From NCBI GenBank assembly GCA_028023455.1, contig JAQFVV010011396.1:1-64000 (forward strand): a DNA stretch of 64,000 nucleotides, read 5' to 3'. Source of the stretch: Epiperipatus broadwayi. Taxonomy: Eukaryota; Onychophora; Udeonychophora; Euonychophora; Peripatidae. This document shows, piece after piece, positions 49,590 through 61,290 of this stretch; the stretch's first letter is position 1, and every line of letters begins with the position of its first letter. Both the position numbers and the translations under genes were made by a program. The notes beneath the pieces were generated by a model, which worked only from the letters and a program-made list of their open reading frames with translations, did no database searches and was not told the origin of the DNA.

Positions 49590-49681
49590 AAAGAGAAGCT
49601 AAAGATCGGAGAAGATGGATTAAACTTGGAGAGACCTTCATCCTGCAGTGGATTGATAATGGTTGATGATGATGATTGATT

Positions 49682-50879
49682 GACCTATCTCAAATGATGA
49701 TTTTAAAATTTAAACTATTCAGTTAAAAGCAAGAGATATACCTTATTTACCATTGTTTAAGCCTTCATATTACTTCCTTATTTTTCCCAGTAAATTTTCT
49801 GAGCTGTTTTTCATCCAGAAATTCAATAACCTTTATTTTAGACTTTGGACCATGGAAGAATCAACTGGGAAAAATGAAATTGTACTAATAAAAACTTTTA
49901 TTGGGAGAGAAATGATGAAATCAGAAAGTAAAGTTAAGTAAAGTAAAGTCAACTTTTGGTAAAAGAATTTCCCTTTTTATATATCAAATCATTACCCAAG
50001 TATCTGTTCTTCCAATAATCCAAAGTCATTTGAAAGTTCAAAGGTCTTTAGAAACAGAATTGCTCTGCCCACTGCAGTGAATTTAATTAACAACAAAATA
50101 TGCAAGAAAATTTTTTATCTTAAAAAATAAAATAAAAATAATTTTGTCTTTTAAAAAAAAAATATTGAATTGAACTAAGAATAAAATATTTTGTATTTCT
50201 AAAGTAACAGAATAAAACTAATGATAATTATTTTAGCAAATAAAATGTTTAATAGTATATGTGTGATTTAATAATCTATTAGTCCAGTGATCCATTGATT
50301 CATTTAAAATGTAACTAAGCTGGTTATTCAAGCTATTAGTTATGAAATCAAATATTTTGCTATGTGACATGATATTTGGTGGTACAATGAAGTACATGAA
50401 TGGAAAATAAAGATGAAAGATAGCACAAGTGTACATGAACATTCACAAATAATGTACTACAGGTACTAAACTGATTGAAATGACAGTTTCTATGATGATG
50501 AGCCAAACATATTGCACTATTTACACTATGGATTGAAATATTGTAAGCAAATAAAGCAGAGAATTATCTAAACAAATATCAATACTGTTCTGCAGACAAA
50601 TAAAACAAACTTGGATCAACTTTAAATTAAACTGACAACTTCTGAGACAAGCCACCCCCCTTTTCTATTATTAATTACTCACTAAAGACAAATATTAAGC
50701 ATCTCAAAATCTTGAAAATTATATCTATACGCACTTTTAAACATAGTTTTAGGTCATTAATAAAAAAAATTTTAAATTTCAGACTATTTCTTTTTTTTTA
50801 ATAAGATGCTATAAGCTATTACTGAAACAGTGCTGTATAATTACAATCAATATTTCTGGTGCCTATCCAGAAGGTTACT
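49682..50879. other. Non-coding region
   Basis: The short frames at 49753-49941 and 50233-50442 (opposite strand) have no family motif. No repeat match was found. Confidence 0.4.
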
Positions 50880-53288
50880 ATATATATATAATATTTAAAA
50901 AATTTACATATAAAAAAACTAAATTAAAACATTTAAAAAATTTACATATAAAAAAAACTAACTTTTCCTTGCTACACAGTAGTTATCATTCATTGGTTTT
51001 CATTAATAAAACTCAAGAATTACATGTGCACATATAGAAAAATACACCAATTCAGGCTCTATTTTTACATAAATGAAGAAAATGATATTCTATGAATTAC
51101 ATATACAGTATACTGAATTATACAAATTTAATATAATAATCAATAAACAAAGTCATATATCATGTGAAATTGCTTTTATGGGCTTGCATTTACAAATATG
51201 TAATATAGGGAGCATACCAATAACTTAAACAAGCTCTTATTAATGTGTGATAAGAGAAAAATATTTAAAATTTCTAACTAGAATATTTCTATCCCCAGAC
51301 CAATTGGTGTCAAGCTTTTGGCTCATCTCAGTGAAAAGCTACAATATTCAGACACCAGATAAAAACAAAATATTTAAAATCTCTATCTAAAACCTTCCCA
51401 TCTCCAGACCAATTGGTTTCAAGCTTTTGGCTCACCTCAGTGAGAAGCTAAAATATTCAGACACTCATCAATTTAGAAAAATATTTTGCCTTGCTTCATC
51501 TGAAAGCTAATCGGCTCTTTTTAAGAAATGTAGTGTACTATACATTATTCCCAGTAAAAATATTTGCTGATTTTGTAAATTTGAGGTGTCTGAATATTCT
51601 AGCTCCTCACTGAGGTGAGCCAAAAGCTCGAAACCAATTGGTCTGAGGATGGGAATGTTCTAGATAGAGATTATAATTATTTTTCTCTTATCGCACTTAT
51701 CAAGAAAAATTTAATATGTACAATTAATAGTTTCAGTTTGAATATTAAATCAAATTCATTAAATAACATATTCCATCTTTATTTTTGTATAATTCATATT
51801 AATTGAATAAATATAAATCCTTCTGTAAATAACAGCAATCAGTTTATTAATTAATAACAAAAGTGTAAGAAGTGAATTCATAGCTGAAAGAAAAAAATGA
51901 TTAATATTTAAAACAATGTTCTGAGTTACTCTAAATGTGTATAAAATTATAACATGGGCAATATATACAATTATATTATTATTTTAATGGTATGACAAAA
52001 ATATTTTCAGGCAATAATACATAGATACAATTAAATTACTACATACTGTATTTTAAAGCAATATTTGGTAAAAGATGAAATATCTTGTAGATACAGGATA
52101 AAATATACTATTGCTTCTGTAATGCTAAATGTATATTAAAAATGTTTTTCAATTTATTATTTTTGGAGGACTTTATATAGTGAAATGTGTTTGGCCAATC
52201 TGTAGTCATTCTATAACTACAAACAGTTAAAAACCCTTTAAATTAGTGAACACAAATTTCAAATAAAGACTTCAAAAACTCATTCAATAATGATAATTAA
52301 TTCTAAGATCATACTGCTTCAACAAATCAAATAATTAATGATAGACATTACAATTTCTCAAAAAGACCTCATAACTTCCAATCACTTCCATCTCCATTAG
52401 AACTTTTTCCATTCAAAAATAGAATTATCCTTAATATTATCTTATTGGCATTAATGTTTTTTTAATTTCTTCTTACAATTTTTTAATCTTAATAGTTTAC
52501 TTATCCAAAACCACATAGACTAAAATAATATATTTAACATTTTCTATTTTGTGTTTATATGCTCTACATTTTCCGTCTTTCACTTCACCTTATATATTAA
52601 AATACTTACTTAATTATCAAACAATGCATAGTTTTTATAAACAAAAATATCATTCAGGAAAAAGTTATCATTAAAAATAATAAATGAAAATGTAAATAAT
52701 CGATGCCAAAACCTTTACTTAATTGCAGTCTTGACTATTACTGTTCAACAAGTGTTTTGGTTTACATTTTGATAACCAATATCAATTTTTGTCCCCCAGA
52801 AAATCACTTAATAAAAAATTAACCCAAATATACTTATGTGTGTACATACTTATTTATGAACAACTGTCTGATAACAACAAATAATTTTTGTTTGGATATA
52901 TTACATTTTTAGAAAAAAGTAGGCTGATGAATATTTGTCACAAAGAAAAAGCTCAAAAAAGCAATAACAAAAATCCCATAAATATCTTTCAGAAATAAAG
53001 AATTTAAAGAGTTAAATGATGTTTGGTATTAAAAGATCATTCTCAGTTATATGTGTGGAATGGATATCTAATAATATAAATTCTATGTAAGCTGCAATGA
53101 ATAAATTCTGTAATGACTAACTTTTTGAAACATCAGTTAGTTTGTTATAAAAGACCCTACTGCACATACTTGAAAATAAATATCTATTTTTAGCATAAAC
53201 TTTTATCTATAAAAGAAAACTTTCATTTCTTATCCCAACCAAAACTCAGTGAAATATAAGACTACAGTGATGAGAACAAATAATTCAA
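50880..53288 (-). repeat. Segmental duplication block, partial third copy
   Basis: Read on the minus strand this matches locus A from about 8790 to 11720 without the 9043-10194 insertion, and also the block at 57.4-64 kb. Matching ends abruptly at about 53288, inside ATGAGAACAAATAATTCAAC, where the other two copies continue together. It fades at about 50880 in an AAAATTTACATATAAAAAAA stretch that is itself duplicated. No finger array follows it, so the copy is truncated. Confidence 0.75.
51135..51706. mobile_element. 572-bp inverted-repeat insertion with 11-bp target duplication
   Basis: AAATTTAATAT flanks it (51124-51134 and 51707-51717). The paralogous blocks at about 11490-11510 and 58440-58460 have an uninterrupted site. 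Inside, a ~110-bp unit occurs twice in direct order (about 51245-51355 and 51365-51467) and once inverted (about 51570-51700). The unit carries AGACCAATTGGTTTCAAGCT, TTTGGCTCACCTCAGTGAG and AATATTCAGACAC. TTGATAAGTGCGATAAGAGA at the right end pairs with TGTGATAAGAGA near 51238. The unit recalls a SINE with a GGTTTCGAGCT-type box, but no coding or clear tRNA fold is seen. Confidence 0.7.
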
Positions 53289-54640
53289 CAACTGACAAAT
53301 AGCAAAAGAATTTCCCAAAAGCACAAATGGAAAATAGTCATTACTTAGAAAATTACCATTTTTTTTAAGATTATGTGTGGGATTCCAGAATGGACAATGC
53401 TCAGCTTCAGTTGAGAGCCATAATGAAATATGGGTCAGATGTTCACACACACATATCTTTAATATATTAACAGGTGTACATACTATACACTTACATAAAT
53501 TAATACATCAAACTGTGAGAAAAAAAATCAGAGTAGATTAACAATGGAATGTATAATTTGAAAACATATAGTGAAGTTGTTACATTAAAAACAATTCTTA
53601 GACAATAGAAAAATTAATTGGTTATTTCCAAAGCAGCAGTGTTGAACTGTTAAAAAGAGATTAAGCTGCAAGCAAGAGAAATTAGTGCATCAAGCTAGAT
53701 GAACACTTGGAAAAACAAGGATCTGGAAAGACTTTAATTAATATTTACTGATATCCCAGATCACAATGCAAACTACACTCAATCTTTTTTTAAAAAAAAC
53801 ACAAACGTTTTCTATTGTACATCAACCACAACATAGTAAATTATATCACATAATATGATAATGTATATAATAAACAATCTGGCCAAGTGTTTATTTAAAA
53901 ATTAGTGTTATTTTTGATGGTGAGACAATCTTTTAATTATTTATAATTGCTACATGCTCTTTTCATGTCCATATATTTAATTTTAGAGTAAAATGAGTCC
54001 CAAAGATAAATTGATGCAAATAACATGATCTGCATGTAGTCACACTTTTGTATAGTCATGTATTTTTCAGATTCTAATTTCTAAATTTCATCATACCCCC
54101 CTCCCTTATGTTAAAAAATAATCTCCAGAAGCACATTATTTTTGAGCATGAAGAATTAATAATATACCGTTGCATAGTCATATCCCAAGGCTAATGGTTA
54201 TATAGCAATAAATTATGTAACCATTAAAAATAAAATTAAACAATTGTAAAGCCATAACACTTTAGACTAAAAGCAGTACAGATTATCAGATACTTATAAA
54301 TTGAAGATGACTTAGTGAATTGTCTGAAAATTTCCCCAATTGGAGCAACTATTAATTAATAAAGGTTGTACAATAGATATCAATAAAACAGTCCCTGTTC
54401 AGAATTGCACTAAGATTTAAAAAATAATTCACTGTCATAATTAGATGACCAACAGTGATGCAAATAGAAGTATATATAAAAATGCACATCATACCAATTA
54501 ATGATTTATTCACCACCAAGAAATATTCTTCATATCCAAAAATGACAAACCATGAAGTCCATACTGTAATGGTCAGGATCCATCTGCCTCGCTAACATGT
54601 TGCAGAATCTAACCACCAGGGCTGAAGAGCAGTACCATAG
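53289..54640. other. Non-coding region between the duplicated block and locus B
   Basis: The sequence is not shared with locus A. No gene or repeat was identified. Confidence 0.45.
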
Positions 54641-54680
54641 ATAATAGCTTTCATTATCCAAAAGTAAATTACACCTCTCA

Positions 54681-55320
54681 AGTTAGTAAAATGGCAAACA
54701 TAACTTCCTGATTAGTAAAATGTTCATTTTCATGAGTTTCCCAATCACTTTTAACAATTGCTTTATAATCACACAGTCGACAACTAAATACTTGATTAAT
54801 AATTAACAATTTTTCAGTTGTATTTTTTACATCATTATAAAAAAGCATTTTGTTTTTACACAAATGTGAATTTAAAGATTTGACTTTTACATTGTCATAA
54901 ATTTTAAAACTATCATACTAGAAGTTTCAAATCCATATGAATTGTACTCAAATGATAGTTCTAATGTGTGTGTTTTTAAATAATTTCTGTCAAAGTTCTT
55001 TCTTCCTGTATGTTTTCTTTCATGAATTGTAAAATGACCTTCCAAAGTTGTTTGATAGTCACACAAACTGCATTGTAATGATTTATTGACTGTATGTATT
55101 CTTTCATGTACTAATATATTACTTTTATTTGCAGTCTTGTATTCACACAAACTACATTGAAAAGACATGTCTCTTGCATGTATTCTTTCTTCATGATGTT
55201 TTAAACAACTTTTATATGCAGTCCTATATTTTCTAGAAAGGTTTTTCTCCCGTACATATCCTTTCATGTACTGATAAACTACTTTTCTTTTTAGTCTTTT
55301 CTTCTGTATGTGTTCCTTCA
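54681..55320 (-). pseudogene. Frame-broken 3' end of zinc-finger locus B
   Basis: Beyond the main array the fingers continue in other frames. One finger has lost its CxxC half (KYRTAYKSCLKHHEERIH). Two are intact in the second frame (FQCSLCEYKTANKSNILVHE and LQCSLCDYQTTLEGHFTIHE, about 55030-55170), then comes a decayed unit (GFETSSMIVLKF). In a third frame the terminal finger is CRLCDYKAIVKSDWETHENE, followed by HFTNQEVMFAILLT and a stop at 54678-54680. The terminal finger and tail correspond to those of locus A. At least two indels separate these pieces from the main frame. Confidence 0.7.
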
Positions 55321-56576
55321 TGAAGTTTCAAATAGTGCTTATGTGCAGTTTTGAATTCACACAAACAGCATTCATAAAGCTTTTCTCCTGTATGTGTTCT
55401 TTCATGAAGTATCAAATATTGCTTATGTGCAGTTTTGAATTCACACAAACTACATTCATAAGGCTTTTCTCCTGTATGTGTTCTTTTATGAAGTATCAGA
55501 TATTGCTTTTGTGCAGTTTTGAATTCACACAAACTACATTCATAAGGCTTTTCTCCTGTATGTGTTCTTTCATGAATTATCAAATAGTGTTTTTGTGCAG
55601 TTTTGAATTCACATAAACTACATTCATAAGGCTTTTCTCCTGTATGTGTTCTTTCATGAATTATCAAATAGTGTTTTTGTGCAGTTTTGAATTCACATAA
55701 ACTACATTCATAAGGCTTATCTCCTGTATGTGTCCTTTCATGTAATGATAGACAACTTTTATATGCAGTCTTGTATTCACAAACCCCACAATGATAAGGC
55801 TTTTCTCCTGTATGTATTCTTTCATGCTGTATCAAATGGTGCTTATGTGCAGTTTTGAATTCACACAAACTGCATTCATAAAGCTTTTCTCTTGTATGTG
55901 TTCTTTCATGAAGTATCAAATATTGCTTATGTGCAGTTTTGAATTCACACAAACTACATTCATAAGGCTTTTCTCCTGTATGTGTTCTTTCATGAAGTAT
56001 CAAATAGTGTTTTTGTGCAGTTTTGAATCCACACAAACTACATTCATAGGGCTTTTCTCCTGTATGTGTTCTTTCATGTAATAATAAATTACTTTTCCAT
56101 GCAGACTTATATTTACAAACATCACAGTGAAAAGGCTTTTCTCCTGTATGTGTTCTTTCATGTGATAATAAACAACTTTTATAAGCAGTCTTGAATTTAC
56201 AAACACCACAGTGAAAAGCCTTTTTTCCTGTATGTGTTCTTTCATGCTGTTTTAAACTACTACCGTTTGCAGTTTTGAATTGACACAAACTACATTCATA
56301 AGGCTTTTCTCCTGTATGTGTCCTTTCATGTAATAATAGACAACTTTTCCGTGCACACTTGTATTCACAAACCCCACAGTGAAAAGGCTTTTCTCCTGTA
56401 TGTGTTCTTTCATGCAGTATCAAATAGTGCTTTTGTGCAGTTTTGAATTCACACAAACTACATTCATAAGGCTTTTCTCCTGTATGTGTCCTTTCGTGTA
56501 ATATTAAACCACTTTTATTAGCAGTCTTGTATTCACAAAAACTACAGTGAAAGAACTTTTCTCTTGTACATATCAT
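55233..56576 (-). CDS. Multi-C2H2 zinc-finger protein (locus B), truncated or pseudogene
   Basis: From the first ATG of the frame (56576) 447 residues run to a stop at 55233. Fifteen intact C-x2-C-x12-H-x3-H fingers follow a degenerate first unit, with HTGEKPYECSLCEFKTA as the prevailing linker and knuckle. Every cysteine and histidine of these fifteen is present. Fingers 11 and 12 are identical, and fingers 2, 7, 11 and 12 share the same presumed DNA-contact residues (Q, H, Y, L at helix -1, 2, 3, 6), which points to recent duplication or gene conversion. An in-frame TAG stands upstream near 56655. Downstream the frame is lost before the terminal finger. Such arrays bind nucleic acid in the nucleus; no effector domain is visible. 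The clean cysteines and histidines argue for recent function, the broken ends against it now. Confidence 0.7.
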   Translation of the reverse strand: MICTREKFFHCSFCEYKTANKSGLILHERTHTGEKPYECSLCEFKTAQKHYLILHERTHTGEKPFHCGVCEYKCARKSCLLLHERTHTGEKPYECSLCQFKTANGSSLKQHERTHTGKKAFHCGVCKFKTAYKSCLLSHERTHTGEKPFHCDVCKYKSAWKSNLLLHERTHTGEKPYECSLCGFKTAQKHYLILHERTHTGEKPYECSLCEFKTAHKQYLILHERTHTREKLYECSLCEFKTAHKHHLIQHERIHTGEKPYHCGVCEYKTAYKSCLSLHERTHTGDKPYECSLCEFKTAQKHYLIIHERTHTGEKPYECSLCEFKTAQKHYLIIHERTHTGEKPYECSLCEFKTAQKQYLILHKRTHTGEKPYECSLCEFKTAHKQYLILHERTHTGEKLYECCLCEFKTAHKHYLKLHEGTHTEEKTKKKSSLSVHERICTGEKPF

Positions 56577-57150
56577 TTCTTGTAGTTTTATATTACTTTT
56601 GTTTGCAGTCTTATTATATTCATGCAAACTGCATTTGAATGATTTTTTTCTCTATGCGTTATTTTCATGCATTTTCAAACTTCCCGTTGCAACAGTCCTA
56701 TATTCAGACAAATTAAAATGTAAAGGTTTTTCACCTGTCTTCTTTTCTGTACTAAGAAACTATTTTTACCTGCAATCTTATATTCAGACAATTTACATTC
56801 AAAAGGTTTATAAATTTTTTTTATTCATTTGTGTTCTTTCATGCATCCTTACATTGAAAAAGTTTTTCTCCTCTGCATTCATTAATGTTTTCACATAACT
56901 ACTTTATAAAAACTTCTGAATTCACACAATGTATAATAAATAACTTTATATAATGTAATAGATTTTTCCATAATTTGTTTTACCAAAAGCCATATGGATA
57001 TAGTTATTTACCTTTCCTTTATACTTTTTTCTTTTAAATGGCTTCTTTCATGATTCTTCAAGTTTTTTATTCTTATAAAGATTTGCCCCTTATAATCACA
57101 AAAACTAATAGACAAACAGGTTTTCCAGTTTTCCCATACTATATATTCAG
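56577..57150 (-). pseudogene. Decayed fingers upstream of the locus B array
   Basis: Pieces of fingers in several frames can be read on the minus strand: an SFKCSLHEYNKTANK unit broken by TAG, a KLSEYKIAGKN unit, and near 57040-57110 FCDYKGQIF with KNLKNHERSH. The last aligns with the sequence near 12880-12930 of locus A. Decay at the same end of both arrays suggests the loss began before or soon after duplication. Confidence 0.55.
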
Positions 57151-57617
57151 AAAGATGAGTGTTTTGTAATATCCCAAACAGTGATACAAGAATGAAATGA
57201 ACATTTTATGATTTGTATGACTTTAAATATATCATTGAACAAATGTTATTAATCTGGACAATAATTTTCAATTAAGATATTTTGTGAACTTTTATAAAAA
57301 TACATTTATATATTCAGAAAATATATCTTCATTATAAATATATGTTTAAACATGTTATAATCATTTCTCTTTATCTGACCAACATTTCCGTAATTCAAAA
57401 CTGACTGGCTTTATTTTAGTAGTTATTAATTTCATAAAATTTTAAACAAATAGTTAAATGTGTTACTTTTCATCAACTAAATTTTTTCCTCAAGGAATAT
57501 TGTTTTGATGAGAAGTGCTTCAATCCCAGCATGAATATCAAGACTTGATTGATTCTATAATTAAGGTGTTTTGTATTTCAATCATAGGCTTCTTTTCATC
57601 AAATATTCTCCTTTTCC

Positions 57618-57640
57618 ATATCTTAGACCTAAGCAAAACA
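57618..57640 (-). promoter_or_regulatory. Splice-acceptor-like site of zinc-finger locus B
   Basis: On the minus strand a T-rich tract ends TTTTGCTTAG before GTCTAAGATATGG. It is the counterpart of the site at 12327-12345. Confidence 0.4.
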
Positions 57641-58520
57641 AAAAAAAATTAATATTAATCACATCTTTTTATATGCATAACATGTCATAGATGACAAATA
57701 AACATAGTTTACTAAGGAAGCAGAAATTAATTTTCATTAGAATGTTTTTAAAATAAGAAACTCATTTAACTGTTTATCAAATGATACATTTAATGTCTTC
57801 ATGATCCAAATGTATCATGTTTCCAGTTACTAACACCAGAGAAAATCCAAATATTTGTTTCGTTTATATATATGTCAAGAATTAATTTCAATCAAAATAT
57901 TTTTGCTTTACATAAAATACAAAAAAGCATTGCAAACAATCACATATATAAACTTATAAACTATAGAGAAAAATCGATCTAACATTAACTTATATAAAAA
58001 GAACTCTATGACTAGTCATAGTGACATGTCTACATTTCTCAACCTGAGTTCCATATAAGCTATCATTAATTCCAAACCAATTTCAGAGAAATAAATATTT
58101 CCAGAAGAATGACAGCAATAGAAAAAAATGCAAATTTCATTCTCATTCTGACTATCTTTTGAAGAACATAGCTATCAAATTCCATGAAATAAGCGTAAAA
58201 ACATCAAACATCTAAAGTATTTACATATAAAAAAATTAAATTCAAAAGTATAACTTATTACTGCCTTTATTTTTCCAAACTTCTTTCCTATACAATAGTT
58301 ATCATTCATTGGTTTTCATTAATAAAACTCAAAAATAGATATGATAAATTTTGAATATATACAGACAGACAAATTCAGGCTCTATTTTTGTATAAGTGGA
58401 GAAAATAATATTCTATGAATTACATATACAGTATGTAATTATACAAATTTAATATGTGCCATTATTACCTTTAGTTTATTAAATCAAATTCTTTAAATAA
58501 GATATTCAATCTTCATTTTT

Positions 58521-58937
58521 AATACATTGCACAGGCTTAAACTTGTGTTTATATATGTAATATAGGCAGGATTCGAACTCAGACTTTCACACGACCCCCT
58601 ACTCTCAGTGCCATCTTATATTGCTGAGCCACCTGATCACACACATGTTGAAAAGATAAATAATCACCAATATACGTATTTCATGCTAAACCAGCAATCA
58701 TCAGTTGGTCTAGATTACTATCCTCACACATATATATAATCAGTATTCAGCTTTATATTAAGATAGCCAATCTTCATACTTTAATGGAAAGGCTTCAAAC
58801 TATTCCAACTCACAACTGTTCAGCCTTCCATTTCATTGAAAATCTGATGATGGAATGTTCAAAGCCCTGTGTGATCAGGTGGCTCAACAATATAAGATGG
58901 CACTGAGAGTAGTGGGTCATGTGAAAGTCTGAGTTCG
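58521..58937. mobile_element. 417-bp element flanked by opposed tRNA-like SINE heads, 13-bp target duplication
   Basis: AATCTTCATTTTT flanks the element (58508-58520 and 58938-58950), while the other duplication copies have a single site. A minus-strand tRNA-like stretch (about 58563-58640) and a plus-strand one (about 58868-58937) are near-identical inverted copies. Both contain GATCAGGTGGCTCA (A-box) and GTCTGAGTTCGAATC (B-box). The middle (about 58645-58865, minus strand) matches the repeat at 8040-8240. It appears to be a SINE family member whose head was copied at both ends. Confidence 0.75.
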
Positions 58938-60678
58938 AATCTTCATTTTTGTAGAATTGATGTTAATTGAATAAATATGAATCTGGCTAAAATATTATAT
59001 AACAGTGATCATAACAAAAGTGAAAGAAATGGTCTCATAGCTGAAAGAAAACAATGATTAATATTAAAACAATATGCTGTTCTACTCTGGTCAATATATA
59101 CAATTATAACTATTTCAATGGTATGACAAAAATATTTTCATAGATGACAATAACATGTAGATACAATTAATGTACTATATACTGTATTTTAAAGTAATAT
59201 TTGGTAAAAGATGAAATATCTTGTAAACACAAGACAAAATCAACTATTGTTTCTGTAATGTTATACATTTTGGGATGATTTTATATAGCAGAATGCTCTT
59301 GGCCAATCTGTAGTCATTCTATAACTACAAATAGTTTGAGAAACTCTAAATTAGCAAACACAAATTTCAAATAAAGACCTCAGAAACTCATTCAATAATG
59401 ATAATTAATTCTACAATCATATTGCCTTCAACAAATCTAATAAGTAATAATAGGCATTAAACTATTTAGGCATATTTAGGCAATCCTGGGTTATTTTTGC
59501 ATTTTTCTCAACATCCTAACTTCCAATCATCTCTCTCCACTTTACCTTTTTCTATCTTAAAACAGACTTATCCATAATATTATCTTATTCACATTAAAAA
59601 ATTTTTAAATTTATTCTCATAATTTTCTAATCTTAATAATTTACTTATTTAAAACTACAGTCCAAAATAATGTATTTAATATTTTCTACTTTATGTTTAT
59701 ATACTCTACATTTTCCATATTTCACTTCACCTTATATATTGAAATATTTAGCTAATGATCAAATAATGCTTAGTTTTTTTTACAAAAAACAGCATTCAGG
59801 AAAAAGTTATCAAAAATATTAAACAAAAGTGTAAATAACTAATGGAAGACATTTACTTAATTGCAGTCTTGACTATTACTCTTCTACAATTGTTTAATTT
59901 TCATTTTAATAACTAATATCAATTTTTATATTTCCAAAGTACTTTATTCATTCTTTGAAAAGACATTGGTTACACTTATTTACTTTTTTTTTACATTAAT
60001 TAAATCAGACACAAACAGTACAACAAATCAATAAAAATGATATTATTATTGAGGCAAGTGGGTCATGCTATAACTTTGAAGATTGAGAGAATCTTGATCA
60101 CATTTATATATATACCTTGTGTTCAGAAACTTTTCTATCCCTTTCTCTTATTGTTTCCAGCTTATTTCTAAAAACAATTAGTGATCTTCTTGAACTGTTT
60201 TCATACATATTCAGCTTGTGCACCATATAGCACAGAGAACAAAGATGATAGCACGTACATTCGAAAAAAGCCCTTTCCCAAATACCTTAACTATATATAC
60301 AATCCACCCTGCTCTGATGAAAGCTGGGATATGAGAAATAAATGTGAGATTAGGTTTTGGATTCCCTTTTACAAAGACCACAGCAATTATTTATTGGTGG
60401 AATCTGTCTTAATATTTGTAAAAAAAATTGGCAGATAATACTTCTAACTTGATCTTACCCAAAAAATCAAAGAATTTAGCTTCAAGTGACCAATATCTAA
60501 ATTTGTCACATAGTTGTTTATTTCCCACATTCAAGTATAAATTTTTCCTCAATTTTTGTGGCTGATGAAAGTAAAAAAAATACTAAAATATTGATGCTTA
60601 TCATTTGGGGGAATATAGACAAGATTTTGTATTTCTAGGATTAAGTCTCTAATGGCCTTCAAATATCCTGTAAATGGG

Positions 60679-61290
60679 TCATCTATCTGTAGATGTGATT
60701 TTAAATACTATTCCCAGGTAAGGAAACATCTCAGTACATCTTGAAATGATATCAACTGATTTTTGGATTTCAAATACTTTTACTGAATGCAGACCCAGGC
60801 CACTGCTTGCCAATGGACACTGGAGCTTTCTGATTGAGATTGATGAAATCCTTCTATCCCAGAGAAGTTTTCTCATTAGTGTATGACTATCTGTAATAAA
60901 TTTCTTTGGCAATTTTATTATTGGTGTATAACATATCATTCTAGTTACAAGTAGCATGTTGTATAATGAAACTTTGGCATATATAGAGAGATAAGCTTTT
61001 GTTAAGGAGTTAATTGTATGTTCTATTTTATTTGTTAGTTGGTTTTGAATACTTGTTCTCATTTCTGTAGAATTTAAGTAAAAAGAAAAACCTAAAAAAG
61101 GCTGGATTTTCCTTTAAAAAGTTTTATAATATTGCGTCCTCTGTAAAGTTGACATGCATTCGATTTTTTCCATATTAAACGTGAGTTTAAATTTGTCAGT
61201 TTATTGTTTTAGCAATTTTATTATAAGTGGAATTTGTTTTCTGGATGATAAGAAAATTGCAATATCATCCATGTAAGCAACACACTTAAT
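60679..61290 (-). pseudogene. Reverse transcriptase C-terminal half of the L1/Tx1-like LINE
   Basis: The Y-M-D-D catalytic box at 61264-61275 is intact and followed by an in-frame TAA about 19 codons later. After a further shift, a 127-codon frame ending at 60679 carries the post-RT segment with YAKVSLYNMLL, KLPKKFI, RKLLWDRR and PLASSGLGLHS, typical of the LINE thumb region. Confidence 0.6.

Larger units (their letters stand above)
46770..49681 (+). mobile_element. RTE-type LINE, nearly complete
   Basis: One strand carries an apurinic-type endonuclease, a reverse transcriptase with all catalytic motifs, and a short C-terminal domain of the WAGHIARR / RPHVRWMDEIRK type. The 3' end, right after the frame, is the short tandem repeat TTGATGATGATGATTGATTGA (about 49662-49681) rather than poly(A). 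A compact single polyprotein with this terminal repeat is characteristic of the RTE clade. There are only four lesions: a frameshift near 47820, two stops (48873, 48906) and a frameshift near 49585. This is the youngest autonomous retroelement in the window. The 5' boundary is uncertain. Confidence 0.85.

Noticed and set aside
53262-53450. Minus-strand frame with histidine and cysteine residues as a zinc-finger piece
   Set aside because: The spacing does not match C2H2 units, and the segment straddles the edge of the duplicated block.
55308-56898. Cysteine-rich plus-strand frames repeating FSCMCSFMKYQI
   Set aside because: They are antisense shadows of the zinc-finger array on the minus strand; the repeat period equals that of the fingers.
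60181-60438. Plus-strand 85-codon frame as a small secreted protein
   Set aside because: It lies antisense within the minus-strand LINE, and its complement reads as a better LINE-like stretch. There is no independent support.
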